NCBI RefSeq assembly: GCF_000297215.2
Contig: NZ_AMFF02000069.1
Span: 15,374 to 62,144, forward strand
DNA length: 46,771 nucleotides
Direction of reading: 5' to 3'
Source: Piscirickettsia salmonis LF-89 = ATCC VR-1361
Lineage (GTDB): Bacteria > Pseudomonadota > Gammaproteobacteria > Piscirickettsiales > Piscirickettsiaceae
Under the pieces are notes generated by a model, which did no database searches, was not told the DNA's origin, and worked only from the letters and a program-made list of their open reading frames with translations. Both the position numbers and the translations under genes were made by a program. Positions 15,824-24,415 of this stretch are shown piece after piece (position 1 is the first letter of the stretch; each line of letters starts with the position of its first letter).

Positions 15824-16918
15824 CTAACTCACCCCTCTAGGAGTAAAGTGAAATTGAAAACTTAAAAAACGCTGAGCAACTTCTTTATCCGTCGGCATCG
15901 GCAAACGCCCAGCGCTTAATACCGCAAGTTTTGCCTGACGATCAAAAAGGGCATTACCACTTGATTTAACAATTTTTACCGACAGAATATCACCCGTTAC
16001 ATCCACATTCACCTGAATTAAAGCATTTAAACTCGGATCAATATTGGCTTGATTCCAATGACGACTAATCTCAGTCACAATGAGGCCCGAATATTTTTCA
16101 AACTCAGACTGTACATATTGCTGTCGCGCCGTCCGCGCTGCAGCGACTCTGGCATTTTCTGCTAATTGATTTGCAATGTTCGATTGAGCATTCGCTCGCA
16201 AACGCGCCAATGCTTGTTGACGCTGCTTCTCTGCTGCAACTTCAGCTTCTCGCTTTACCTTTGCCGCGGCTTCACGTTGCTTTTTCTCCAAAGCTTGCCG
16301 TTGATGTAATTGCTCTTGCTGACGTTTTTTTTCTAACGCTTGCTGACGCACTTGCTCAGCTTGGTGCTTTTTTGCTAATTCACGCTTTTTTTTTTCAGCC
16401 AACGCCTTTTCAGCTTTAAGCTTTTCTCGCTTTAACGCATTAATTTGCTTTGCTAAAGTCGCTTTATTTTTTGCTGCTTGCAATGCCGCTTGCTTCTCTG
16501 CCGCTTTTGCCTTAGCTAATTTTTTTTCAGCCTGATCTTGCTCAGCTTTAGCCGCTGCAACTTCTTTTAATACCTGCTCACGCTGTTCTGTAGCCAAGGC
16601 ATTTTGTTTTTTTAATTGCAAAAGCATTTGCTCAGTTTTCTTACGTTCTTGCCGTGTCTGTAATAATTGCTGATCAAGCTGTGCTTTTTCTTGCTTTGTT
16701 TTTGAAATCTTCTCATCATGCGCCTGATTCATAGCTAAAATCGCTTGATCCACAGCGTTTGGGCTGATCATTGCAGCCTTTACGACTGTCGCTTCAGTGC
16801 CAGCAAAGTGAGTGATTGTTTCAGGTGCCTGTATCGCCACCGCAAAACCCGCCAAAACCACCGCATGAATACACAATGACTTTAAAAAAGATAGGTTATA
16901 ACCATCCCTTTGTGCCAT
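15824..16918 (-). CDS. tolA: Cell envelope integrity protein TolA
   Basis: An inner-membrane protein whose long helix spans the periplasm and touches TolB, Pal and CpoB. In the 364 residues, a membrane anchor lies at about 10-27. Domain II, about 60-255, is a long charged helix dense in Lys, Ala, Gln and Glu (EKKQREAAAKVKREAEVAAEK is typical). Domain III, about 270-364, has the TonB-like fold with SRHWNQANIDPSLNALIQVNV. It starts two bases after the tolR stop. A signature SHLS motif in the TM helix is not visible in the same form, though LHAVV-like residues (SLCIHAVVLAGF) occupy its place. Confidence 0.93.
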   Translation of the reverse strand: MAQRDGYNLSFLKSLCIHAVVLAGFAVAIQAPETITHFAGTEATVVKAAMISPNAVDQAILAMNQAHDEKISKTKQEKAQLDQQLLQTRQERKKTEQMLLQLKKQNALATEQREQVLKEVAAAKAEQDQAEKKLAKAKAAEKQAALQAAKNKATLAKQINALKREKLKAEKALAEKKKRELAKKHQAEQVRQQALEKKRQQEQLHQRQALEKKQREAAAKVKREAEVAAEKQRQQALARLRANAQSNIANQLAENARVAAARTARQQYVQSEFEKYSGLIVTEISRHWNQANIDPSLNALIQVNVDVTGDILSVKIVKSSGNALFDRQAKLAVLSAGRLPMPTDKEVAQRFLSFQFHFTPRGVS

Positions 16919-16920
16919 AA

Positions 16921-17352
16921 TTAGGCTCTCTTCTGTTGAGGCGCGTTATCTGTCATCAAACCGATGCTGCCCGCACCTGCACGTTGTGCAACCACCATCG
17001 CCTGCACTACCTTACCATAATCAACACCCTGATCTGCACGTACATAGACTGTCGTCGACTTTGTCCGCGCAAGCGATGCTTTAATCCACACAGCCAACTG
17101 CTCAGCAGATAAAACCTGCTTATTATCCGGTGTCATATTCATATAATAATCACCCTTTTGGTCAACACTGATAACAATCGGCTTAAACTTTGACGGTGGA
17201 ATCTTATTTGCCGTGGCTTTTGGCAAATCCACTTTCACCCCTTGAGAAAGCATCGGCGCTGCGATCATAAAAACAATTAATAACACCAAACTAACATCGA
17301 TATAGGGAACAACATTAATATCTGCCATCAAACGGCGACGCTGCCTAGCCAT
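16921..17352 (-). CDS. tolR: Tol-Pal system protein TolR
   Basis: An ExbD-type inner-membrane protein, 143 residues, forming the proton channel with TolQ. A basic N-terminus (MARQRRRLMADINVVPYID) precedes a single membrane helix (about 18-38) with the channel Asp in PYIDVSLVLLIVF. The periplasmic domain follows (about 45-135). It lies between tolQ and tolA, 36 bp after tolQ. Confidence 0.95.
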   Translation of the reverse strand: MARQRRRLMADINVVPYIDVSLVLLIVFMIAAPMLSQGVKVDLPKATANKIPPSKFKPIVISVDQKGDYYMNMTPDNKQVLSAEQLAVWIKASLARTKSTTVYVRADQGVDYGKVVQAMVVAQRAGAGSIGLMTDNAPQQKRA

Positions 17353-17388
17353 ACACGGCCCTTCCTCTTGCTTTTATAACTCTCTAAA

Positions 17389-18093
17389 CTACTCTTCTGG
17401 CGCTGCATTATCACTTTTCTTTATTCGTGCATAAGCCTCACGATGCAAAATACTCGCAAATTCTTCTTGAAAATTATCATAATGACTCAGTAAACGATCC
17501 ACGCGATTAGTAAAACGATTGTAACCAATCACAGCTGGGATGGCCGCAAATAAACCAATTGCCGTCGCAACCAATGCTTCAGAAATCCCTGGTGCGACCA
17601 TCGATAAAGTCGCCTGCTCAACAGCACCCAGTGCTTGGAATGAACTCATAATCCCCCATACCGTACCAAATAAACCGATATAAGGGCTGACCGAACCTAT
17701 CGTTGCTAAAATAGGCAAATGATTTTCAAGTTTATCGGTTTCCTTAGATAAAGCGATGCGCATTGCGCGATTTGTCCCTTCCATAATGGCATCTGCCGCA
17801 ATATTCTCTTGACGCGACAATCTAGCAAACTCTTGGAAGCCAGATTTAAAGATGCTGGCTAAACCATCACTTGCTACCTCAGTGCGCATCCGGTCATACA
17901 ACTGTCCTAAATCAATACCCGACCAAAATTCACTTTCAAATATTCGTAAACGCTTTGTTGCACGCCTTAAGAAAAAAGCACGTTGAAAAATAAAAGTCCA
18001 TGATAAAATCGATGCAAGCAGCAAAATAATTAAGACAGCTTGCACAATTACACTGGCATGTAAAAATAACTCAATAAAATTCGTCTGGCCCAC
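17389..18093 (-). CDS. tolQ: Tol-Pal system protein TolQ
   Basis: An ExbB-type proton channel subunit, 234 residues, that with TolR powers TolA. It starts with GTG at 18093, with AGGAG seven bases upstream. Three membrane segments are visible (about 15-38, 130-155 and 165-188). The conserved stretch LPILATIGSVSPYIGLFGTVWG and the EALVATAIGLFAAIPAVIGYN helix are intact. The usual acyl-CoA thioesterase gene ybgC is missing upstream; ruvB lies there instead across 112 bp, so the tol operon may have its own promoter. Confidence 0.95.
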   Translation of the reverse strand: MGQTNFIELFLHASVIVQAVLIILLLASILSWTFIFQRAFFLRRATKRLRIFESEFWSGIDLGQLYDRMRTEVASDGLASIFKSGFQEFARLSRQENIAADAIMEGTNRAMRIALSKETDKLENHLPILATIGSVSPYIGLFGTVWGIMSSFQALGAVEQATLSMVAPGISEALVATAIGLFAAIPAVIGYNRFTNRVDRLLSHYDNFQEEFASILHREAYARIKKSDNAAPEE

Positions 18094-18205
18094 CCGATCA
18101 CTCCTAACTAAAAGGTTTTAATCAGTTATAATATAACTTTAATTTATTTTTATCGCTGCAAATTTAATTTGCCTATTTTTTTAATTTCTTTCACTTTTTC
18201 AAAGA

Positions 18206-19216
18206 TTAACTTATATCTGGCGCCAGGCCAAGATAATGTGCAGCATGCGATGTCGTCACTCTCCCGCGTGGTGTACGCATCATCAAGCCCATTTGGATTA
18301 AATAAGGTTCTAAGACATCTTCGATGGTATCACGTGATTCACCAATCGCTGCGGCTAAGCTATCCACACCCACCGGCCCACCTTCAAATTTAACAAAGAT
18401 AGCATTGAGTAATTTACGATCCATCAAATCTAAGCCTTGTTCATCAATATCCAATATCTTCAACGCTTTATCTGCCATCTGGTCATTAATTTGCACAACA
18501 CCATCAAAGTCAGCAAAATCACGTACCCGGCGCAACAATCGATTGGCGATCCGTGGCGTACCACGCGAGCGTTTAGCGATTTCATAGGCCCCACTATTGT
18601 CCAAACTAATACCCAACACCCGAGCAGAGCGCAAAATAATACGTGTTAAATCTTCTACCGAATAAAACTCTAAACGCTGAGTAATGCCAAAACGATCTCG
18701 CAACGGCGACGTTAACAAGCCAGCGCGCGTCGTCGCCCCGACTAAAGTAAACGGCGGTAAATCAAGCTTAATAGAGCGAGCCGCAGGACCTTCACCAATC
18801 ATAATATCAATTTGATAATCCTCCAGTGCCGGGTACAACACTTCTTCAATCGCCGGGCTTAAACGGTGAATTTCATCAATAAATAATACATCGTTTTCTT
18901 CTAAATTCGTCAATAACGCGGCCAAATCCCCCGCTTTATCAATTACCGGCCCTGAGGTTTGCTTAATATTGACCTCCAGCTCATTGGCTATAATGTGAGC
19001 TAATGTTGTTTTTCCTAACCCCGGTGGACCAAATAATAACGTATGATCCAATGCCTCTTGACGTTTGCGCGCCGCATGAATAAACACCTGCATCTGCTCA
19101 CAGACCGCAGGCTGCCCTTGATAATCACACAGAAGTTTCGGACGCATTGCACGGTCGACAGTCGGTTCATCCTCTTGATGCTCTAACACCGTCACAATAC
19201 GATCATGCTCAATCAT
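18206..19216 (-). CDS. ruvB: Holliday junction DNA helicase RuvB
   Basis: Hexameric AAA+ motor of Holliday junction branch migration, 336 residues. Walker A is GPPGLGKT (63-70), Walker B LFIDEIHR, the sensor region [18 protein letters not shown], and the C-terminal winged helix ends with TPRGRVTT. It follows ruvA by 77 bp on the same strand. Complete and typical. Confidence 0.97.
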   Translation of the reverse strand: MIEHDRIVTVLEHQEDEPTVDRAMRPKLLCDYQGQPAVCEQMQVFIHAARKRQEALDHTLLFGPPGLGKTTLAHIIANELEVNIKQTSGPVIDKAGDLAALLTNLEENDVLFIDEIHRLSPAIEEVLYPALEDYQIDIMIGEGPAARSIKLDLPPFTLVGATTRAGLLTSPLRDRFGITQRLEFYSVEDLTRIILRSARVLGISLDNSGAYEIAKRSRGTPRIANRLLRRVRDFADFDGVVQINDQMADKALKILDIDEQGLDLMDRKLLNAIFVKFEGGPVGVDSLAAAIGESRDTIEDVLEPYLIQMGLMMRTPRGRVTTSHAAHYLGLAPDIS

Positions 19217-19293
19217 ACGACACCTTATTTTTTTATTTTAAACGCTCATCATGAAACAATATTAATATGATTCATAATACTAACCAGCATAAC

Positions 19294-19893
19294 TTAACTG
19301 CTCTTTAACGCTAAACGAATCACATCCTCACAGGTTAAACCTTCTTTATAAACCATAGTTGCCATTTTTACTGCTTCTGGATCTTTATAACCTAAGGCTG
19401 CCAACGCGCTAATTGCATCACTTAAAACCGGTAATGCTGTACTTGATTCATTGATGCTATTTATTTTAATGGCTCTATCTAGATAATCAAACTGGCTAAG
19501 CTTATCTTTTAATTCAATCACTAAACGTTCAGCAGTTTTCTTGCCTACGCCCGGCAAACGGGTTAATGCTGCAACATCTTGCAAAGTCACCGCCTGAATA
19601 AAGTCGGATACGCCCATCGTCGACAAAATCACCATGGCGAGCTTTGGCCCCACGCCATTGGCTTTTAATAACACACGAAACAATGCCTTAGCAGAGCGCT
19701 CTTCAAAGCCATATAGACTATGGGCATCTTCACGAATAATTAAATGCGTATACAAGGTAATTCTCTGGCCAACTTCACCGCAACGCGTAAGGATTGAAGC
19801 AGGAACAAAAACTTCATAACCGACACCGCCAACATCAATCATCAAGTAATCTAAAAAAACATCAACAATCGTTCCCGTTAACTGTCCAATCAT
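19294..19893 (-). CDS. ruvA: Holliday junction DNA helicase subunit RuvA
   Basis: The tetrameric junction-binding subunit, 199 residues. The N-terminal OB domain (MIGQLTGTIVDVFLDYLMIDVGGVGYEV) is followed by paired helix-hairpin-helix motifs (KANGVGPKLAMVILS and LTRLPGVGKKTAERLV) and a C-terminal RuvB-binding three-helix domain (SDAISALAALGYKDPEAVKM). Its start overlaps the ruvC stop by four bases, showing translational coupling. Confidence 0.97.
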   Translation of the reverse strand: MIGQLTGTIVDVFLDYLMIDVGGVGYEVFVPASILTRCGEVGQRITLYTHLIIREDAHSLYGFEERSAKALFRVLLKANGVGPKLAMVILSTMGVSDFIQAVTLQDVAALTRLPGVGKKTAERLVIELKDKLSQFDYLDRAIKINSINESSTALPVLSDAISALAALGYKDPEAVKMATMVYKEGLTCEDVIRLALKSS

Positions 19894-20411
19894 TCGCGTA
19901 TACGCCCTTTTACTAGTTTATTACCTTTTTGAATATGCCTTAGGCCCTGCTGCATTTGTGCATGACAAATCGCTATGGCTAACGCATCCGCGGCATCTTG
20001 AGAAGGCACCTTACTTAATTTTAATAAGGCACTGACCATCTGTTGCACTTGATTTTTATCTGCGCCTCCAAAGCCTACAACACTGCGTTTAACTTGACGC
20101 GCAGAATACTCACATACGGATAAAGTCGACTCGGCAACCGCTAAAATTGCAGCACCACGTGCATGACCGAGCTTTAATGCTGAGTCAATATTGCGTCCGA
20201 CAAACACTTTTTCAATGCCCACTTGTGTCGGCTGATAAAGCCGAATCACTTCTTGAATTCCCTGAAAAATAGTCTGCAGCCGTTCAGCCAGGCTGACTGT
20301 TCCCATGCGAATACAGCCACTAGCCAAGTATTCACAACGATGTTGCTTAAAGCGAATGACACCAAAACCAGTCACTCGCGAACCCGGGTCAATCCCTAAA
20401 ATAACAGTCAT
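19890..20411 (-). CDS. ruvC: Holliday junction resolvase RuvC
   Basis: Homodimeric endonuclease that cuts Holliday junctions, 173 residues. The acidic catalytic residues are in place: Asp7 in ILGIDPGSRVTGFG, Glu in VGIEKVF (near 68), and the Asp pair in SQDAADALAIAICH. The C-terminus is basic and slightly extended (KGNKLVKGR). It lies 30 bp after gltX and overlaps ruvA, so gltX-ruvC-ruvA-ruvB may be one transcript. The usual yebC partner is absent. Confidence 0.97.
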   Translation of the reverse strand: MTVILGIDPGSRVTGFGVIRFKQHRCEYLASGCIRMGTVSLAERLQTIFQGIQEVIRLYQPTQVGIEKVFVGRNIDSALKLGHARGAAILAVAESTLSVCEYSARQVKRSVVGFGGADKNQVQQMVSALLKLSKVPSQDAADALAIAICHAQMQQGLRHIQKGNKLVKGRIRE

Positions 20412-20441
20412 AAGCTAATGTCACGACAAGTAATAATTACT

Positions 20442-21863
20442 CTAGCCCCGTGTTTGAATATAATGAATCGCTTGCTCAAGACGTGCAACTACACGCTCTC
20501 GACCAATCATTGTTAGAGTAATATCAATCGCCGGTGTTCCAGCACCCCCCGTAATCGCTGTACGCAAGGGTAAGGCCACTTTTCCCATCTTTAAATCCAG
20601 CTCAAGCGCTGTCTTTTCTATGACCTGTTGTAAACTTGCTTCATGCCAATCGCATAACGAAAATTCATGTTTTAATTTTTCTAATGCAGCGAGTGCGACC
20701 GGCCGCAAATTTTTCTTGGCGGTTTTTTCATCCAGTTCAATATCATTTTCATAGAAAAGGCGAGAACTCTCGACCATTTCAACCAAGGTTTTTACCCGCT
20801 CACGCTGCACTTTAACTAATAATTCAAGTTCAGGCCCTTGACTAAGATCTAAATTACAAAACGCTGCCATTTCTTTAAAATCAGCCATAATCCGCGCTAA
20901 CGGCAAGGTTTTTAAATAATGCTGATTTAACCAAAGCAACTTATCCATATTAAACGTTGATGCGGCTTTATTAATATTTTTAGCATCAAACAACTGGATT
21001 AATTCATCGATAGAGAAAATTTCCTGATCACCATGTGACCACCCCAAACGTACCAGGTAATTAAGCAGCGCCTCAGGCAAAAAACCATCGGCTTTATATT
21101 GCATAACACTCACTGCACCATGACGTTTAGACAAGCGCTTACCATCTTCACCTAAAATCATCGGCACATGACCAAACGCTGGAATCTTCGCCCCTAGCGC
21201 ATGGAAAATATTGATTTGTCTTGGGGTATTATTAATATGATCATCACCACGAATGACATGAGTCATCGCCATATCCATATCATCAACCACCACTGTAAAA
21301 TTATACGTCGGTGTGCCATCGCTACGGGCAATAATTAAATCATCAAGCTCACGATTTTTCACTTCAATACGCCCACGCACAAAATCATCAAAAACTACCG
21401 ACCCTTCTGCAGGGTTTTTAAAGCGAATGACAAAAGGCTGTTGGTTTTCTTCAGCCTGCTGATGATCTCGCTGAGCTAAATGACGACAGCAACCATCGTA
21501 ACGTGGTTTCTGCTTATTCGCCATTTGCTCTTCACGCAGTGCTTCTAAACGTTCTTTAGAGCAATAACACTGATACGCCTTGTCTTCAGCAAGTAATTGC
21601 TGAATAACGTCACAATAGCGTTCCATACGCTGCATCTGATAAAACGGGCCTTCATCCCAGTGTAACCCCAGCCATTGCATGCCAGCTAAAATAGCATCCA
21701 CAGACTCTTGGCTAGAACGCTCTAAATCAGTATCTTCAATCCGTAGAACAAAACAACCAGCCGATTTCTTGGCATATAACCATGAATAAAGTGCAGTACG
21801 GGCACCACCAATATGTAAATATCCTGTCGGGCTTGGAGCAAAACGCGTGCGAACCTGGCTCAT
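20442..21863 (-). CDS. gltX: Glutamyl-tRNA synthetase
   Basis: Class I synthetase, 473 residues. The HIGH-type motif is [17 protein letters not shown] near residue 11 and the KMSKS-type motif is [10 protein letters not shown] near 237-246. The zinc-binding region typical of E. coli GltX is kept ([15 protein letters not shown] followed by GCCRH). The gene is immediately upstream of ruvC. Nothing unusual was seen. Confidence 0.96.
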   Translation of the reverse strand: MSQVRTRFAPSPTGYLHIGGARTALYSWLYAKKSAGCFVLRIEDTDLERSSQESVDAILAGMQWLGLHWDEGPFYQMQRMERYCDVIQQLLAEDKAYQCYCSKERLEALREEQMANKQKPRYDGCCRHLAQRDHQQAEENQQPFVIRFKNPAEGSVVFDDFVRGRIEVKNRELDDLIIARSDGTPTYNFTVVVDDMDMAMTHVIRGDDHINNTPRQINIFHALGAKIPAFGHVPMILGEDGKRLSKRHGAVSVMQYKADGFLPEALLNYLVRLGWSHGDQEIFSIDELIQLFDAKNINKAASTFNMDKLLWLNQHYLKTLPLARIMADFKEMAAFCNLDLSQGPELELLVKVQRERVKTLVEMVESSRLFYENDIELDEKTAKKNLRPVALAALEKLKHEFSLCDWHEASLQQVIEKTALELDLKMGKVALPLRTAITGGAGTPAIDITLTMIGRERVVARLEQAIHYIQTRG

Positions 21864-21952
21864 ATCTTATTTAACCTAATCTAACTTACTCAAATTAATT
21901 TAATTTAAACTCAAAACTCATCCATCAGCGGCCCATTCTAACAACTCACATA

Positions 21953-23551
21953 CTATTGCCCAACTTTTTTTGCATCGCCTTGCTGAAAGTATCTAGCTAA
22001 GTACTCCTCAAACGGTACCTGCTCAGCCTGCTCTATGTTCTCAAATTCTACTAATGATTGCTTAGCAAGATCATCAAAGCGCTGGAAATCAACTGGATTA
22101 ATAGCTTGCTGTTGCCAATAATCCTGGTGCTTGCACGCATATTTCAGCATAAACTCAGTATAATTTATTCCTGATGCTAAAAACTCATCCAGTAGTTTTG
22201 CTGATGGTATCAAACTTATATCCGTTAGTTTTTTATAGTTAGCATTTAAAGCAATTAAATAACTCCCAGCCTGAGCCTGCTCCGCGTCTAAGCATTCAGC
22301 TAAAGGCAATAACGCTTCAAATAGCCTCTCGGCTGCATCTTGCAATGACACTTGTCTACCTTGAATTGTCAGCATCAAACCTGGCTTGCGACCATACTCC
22401 GCCACTTGCTGCAAACAGAGCTCTGTATCAGCCAACTCAGCTGCACTGAGCACAGGACTATCTTCTAGCAAACAAAACAATAAAAATAAATCGACAAACT
22501 CAAGTTCTCCCGCTTCAAAGCCCAAGGGCTCAAACGGGTTTAAATCTAAGGCACGCAGTTCAATATAGCACACACCTTTTTCTAATAAGCTGGCGACAGG
22601 ACGCTTACAACGCTCTGCCGGTTGCTTTGGCCGCATCGGGCTGTAATACTCGTTTTCGATCTGCAATAACGCATCATTTAACTGAGTATAATGCCTCTGC
22701 CCTGCCTTATCTTTGCTACAAATACCCAGCTTAGAAAAAGGCGCATAAGGCGTACGCGTCGCCTGCAAAATACTGCTCGCATATTCTTCCACACTGTTAT
22801 ATGACATATGCATTAGGTGCTTACCTTTGTTTTGATAACCTAAGCGACTTAAGCGCAAAGACGTCGCATAAGGCCCAATGTAATCCTGCCCCTGTGCCTG
22901 GAGAAAATCAAAAGACTCACTAACTGACCTTCCACTGGCGATAGGCGAAGCACCAAATAAATAAGGCAATAGCCAACCATAACGGAAAAAATTACGCACC
23001 AATCCCATATAACGCTGATTCGTATACTCGGCCAAAGAGCAGGATTTACCGTCATAGCGCCACAACGACTCAAACAACGCTTGAGAAAATGAGATATTAT
23101 AATGGATTCCGGCAATCATTTGCATGGTTTTGCCATAACGCTCAGCAAGACCGTGGCGATAAACCTGTTTCATTTTACCCGAGTTATTTTTACCATAATA
23201 AGCGAGTCGAATATCACTCTCATTAAGACAACTTGGCATACTTGCCGGCCAAAACAGCTCATCTTTGTTTAAGCGAGCATAGCAAAATTGACTAATTGTA
23301 GAAATATCTTGCTTTAACTGGCTTAAGCTTGCAACAGCGGGGGTGACCACCTCAACTAGACTCTCTGAAAAATCAGTCGTCACCCATGGATTTGTTAAAG
23401 CAGAACCTAACGCCCTTGGGTGATCCGTCAATGCAATATAGCCATGGCTATCGATACGCATATTCTCTTTTTCAAGGCCTCGATAAATCAGCCCTAATGA
23501 CTTTAAATCAGCTTTATCGATCACTTGCTGCATTTTTTTATACACTGACAA
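21953..23551 (-). CDS. gshA: Glutamate-cysteine ligase
   Basis: Makes gamma-glutamylcysteine, the first step of glutathione synthesis. The 532 residues follow the gammaproteobacterial type 1 enzyme: GLEKENMRID and HPRALGSALTNPWVTTDFSESLVEVVTP near the N-terminus hold ATP and metal ligands, and GIHYNISF and YIELRALDLNPFEPLG are conserved. The start is ambiguous: TTG at 23551 lies only about three bases after GAGGA, while GTG at 23545 is nine or so bases away and may be the real start. gshB is not in the window. The GGCT-like gene at 5974-6741 may belong to the same metabolism. Confidence 0.95.
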   Translation of the reverse strand: MSVYKKMQQVIDKADLKSLGLIYRGLEKENMRIDSHGYIALTDHPRALGSALTNPWVTTDFSESLVEVVTPAVASLSQLKQDISTISQFCYARLNKDELFWPASMPSCLNESDIRLAYYGKNNSGKMKQVYRHGLAERYGKTMQMIAGIHYNISFSQALFESLWRYDGKSCSLAEYTNQRYMGLVRNFFRYGWLLPYLFGASPIASGRSVSESFDFLQAQGQDYIGPYATSLRLSRLGYQNKGKHLMHMSYNSVEEYASSILQATRTPYAPFSKLGICSKDKAGQRHYTQLNDALLQIENEYYSPMRPKQPAERCKRPVASLLEKGVCYIELRALDLNPFEPLGFEAGELEFVDLFLLFCLLEDSPVLSAAELADTELCLQQVAEYGRKPGLMLTIQGRQVSLQDAAERLFEALLPLAECLDAEQAQAGSYLIALNANYKKLTDISLIPSAKLLDEFLASGINYTEFMLKYACKHQDYWQQQAINPVDFQRFDDLAKQSLVEFENIEQAEQVPFEEYLARYFQQGDAKKVGQ

Positions 23552-23611
23552 AATTCCTCAGTTTTGCTTTATTTTATCTTTCAATACGGGCTTTAGACTT
23601 TAAAAATTATT

Positions 23612-23639
23612 TAAAAACTGTATGAAGCGCAATCGCTTC
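23612..23639 (-). terminator. Hairpin between the PAP2 gene and gshA
   Basis: GAAGCG at 23624-23629 pairs with CGCTTC at 23634-23639, loop CAAT. On the minus strand a five-T run follows after six bases (23613-23617). It probably ends the PAP2 transcript before gshA. Confidence 0.45.
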
Positions 23640-23708
23640 TCTGTAAGAAGCTAGGATAACAAAGATTTATCGAAGAACAAGAGTATAGAGCTAAAACAAT
23701 AATGAAAA

Positions 23709-24335
23709 TTATCTCAACTCATTCACTTTATTACTCTGATAGTATTGATGAATAAGACAGGCTGAACCAATACCCACCCAAGCTCCTAACCACACATCAC
23801 TTAAATAGTGATCCAGGTGCACCAAACGACTAAGCATCACAATAACACCAATCAACAACACAGGAATCACTGTCCACCGCCAATGGCAAACCAATGGCGT
23901 TAGTCCTGCAAATACAGCCAAACTGTGCCCAGAAGGTGTAGAGTTTAAATCATGCTGCATTGAAAAAAAATGAAAACCGTACAGTTGGTGCTGAAAAAAC
24001 TCAACCGGCCGATAGCGCGCCAGACCATATTTTAATAAAAGCCCAATTACTATGGCAAAAACAATGCTAAATGCAATTTCACGTACACAGCCACGTACAC
24101 GTTGAAAGCGTCTTGGCATCACCACCACAACAAGCGTTGCCACAATAGCAAGCATCAACCAATGTTCAGGGCTAAACACAGCACTCACTGAACCTGCCAA
24201 CGCGTAAAAATCCCCTCCATGTGCTTCAAAAAACAGCGCAACGGGTAAATCTAGCCAACAATAACTCATTCCGTAAACAATAACTATAAAGGCAATCCAA
24301 ACAATTACACGGCGCTTTGTAACAAAAGTGGTCAT
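23709..24335 (-). CDS. PAP2-family membrane phosphatase
   Basis: A 208-residue integral membrane protein of the lipid phosphatase family. All three signature motifs are present: KYGLARYRP (KX6RP), the central PSGH in NSTPSGHSLAVF, and SRLVHLDHYLSD (SRX5HX3D). About six membrane segments are visible. The active site would face the periplasm and could act on undecaprenyl pyrophosphate, phosphatidylglycerophosphate or lipid A; the sequence alone does not tell. It lies downstream of rne behind a hairpin (24371-24392). Confidence 0.88.
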   Translation of the reverse strand: MTTFVTKRRVIVWIAFIVIVYGMSYCWLDLPVALFFEAHGGDFYALAGSVSAVFSPEHWLMLAIVATLVVVVMPRRFQRVRGCVREIAFSIVFAIVIGLLLKYGLARYRPVEFFQHQLYGFHFFSMQHDLNSTPSGHSLAVFAGLTPLVCHWRWTVIPVLLIGVIVMLSRLVHLDHYLSDVWLGAWVGIGSACLIHQYYQSNKVNELR

Positions 24336-24370
24336 AATGCCCTCTAAATATAATGCACTCTAAACGCATA

Positions 24371-24392
24371 ACGCCCTGATTAACCAGGGCGT
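24371..24392 (-). terminator. Hairpin after rne
   Basis: ACGCCCTG at 24371-24378 pairs with CAGGGCGT at 24385-24392, loop ATTAAC. It lies 23 bp after the rne stop and ahead of the PAP2 gene. It is GC-rich and stable, though a clear T-run is missing. Confidence 0.55.
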
Positions 24393-24415
24393 CTTACTAA
24401 AAACAACAAATATAA

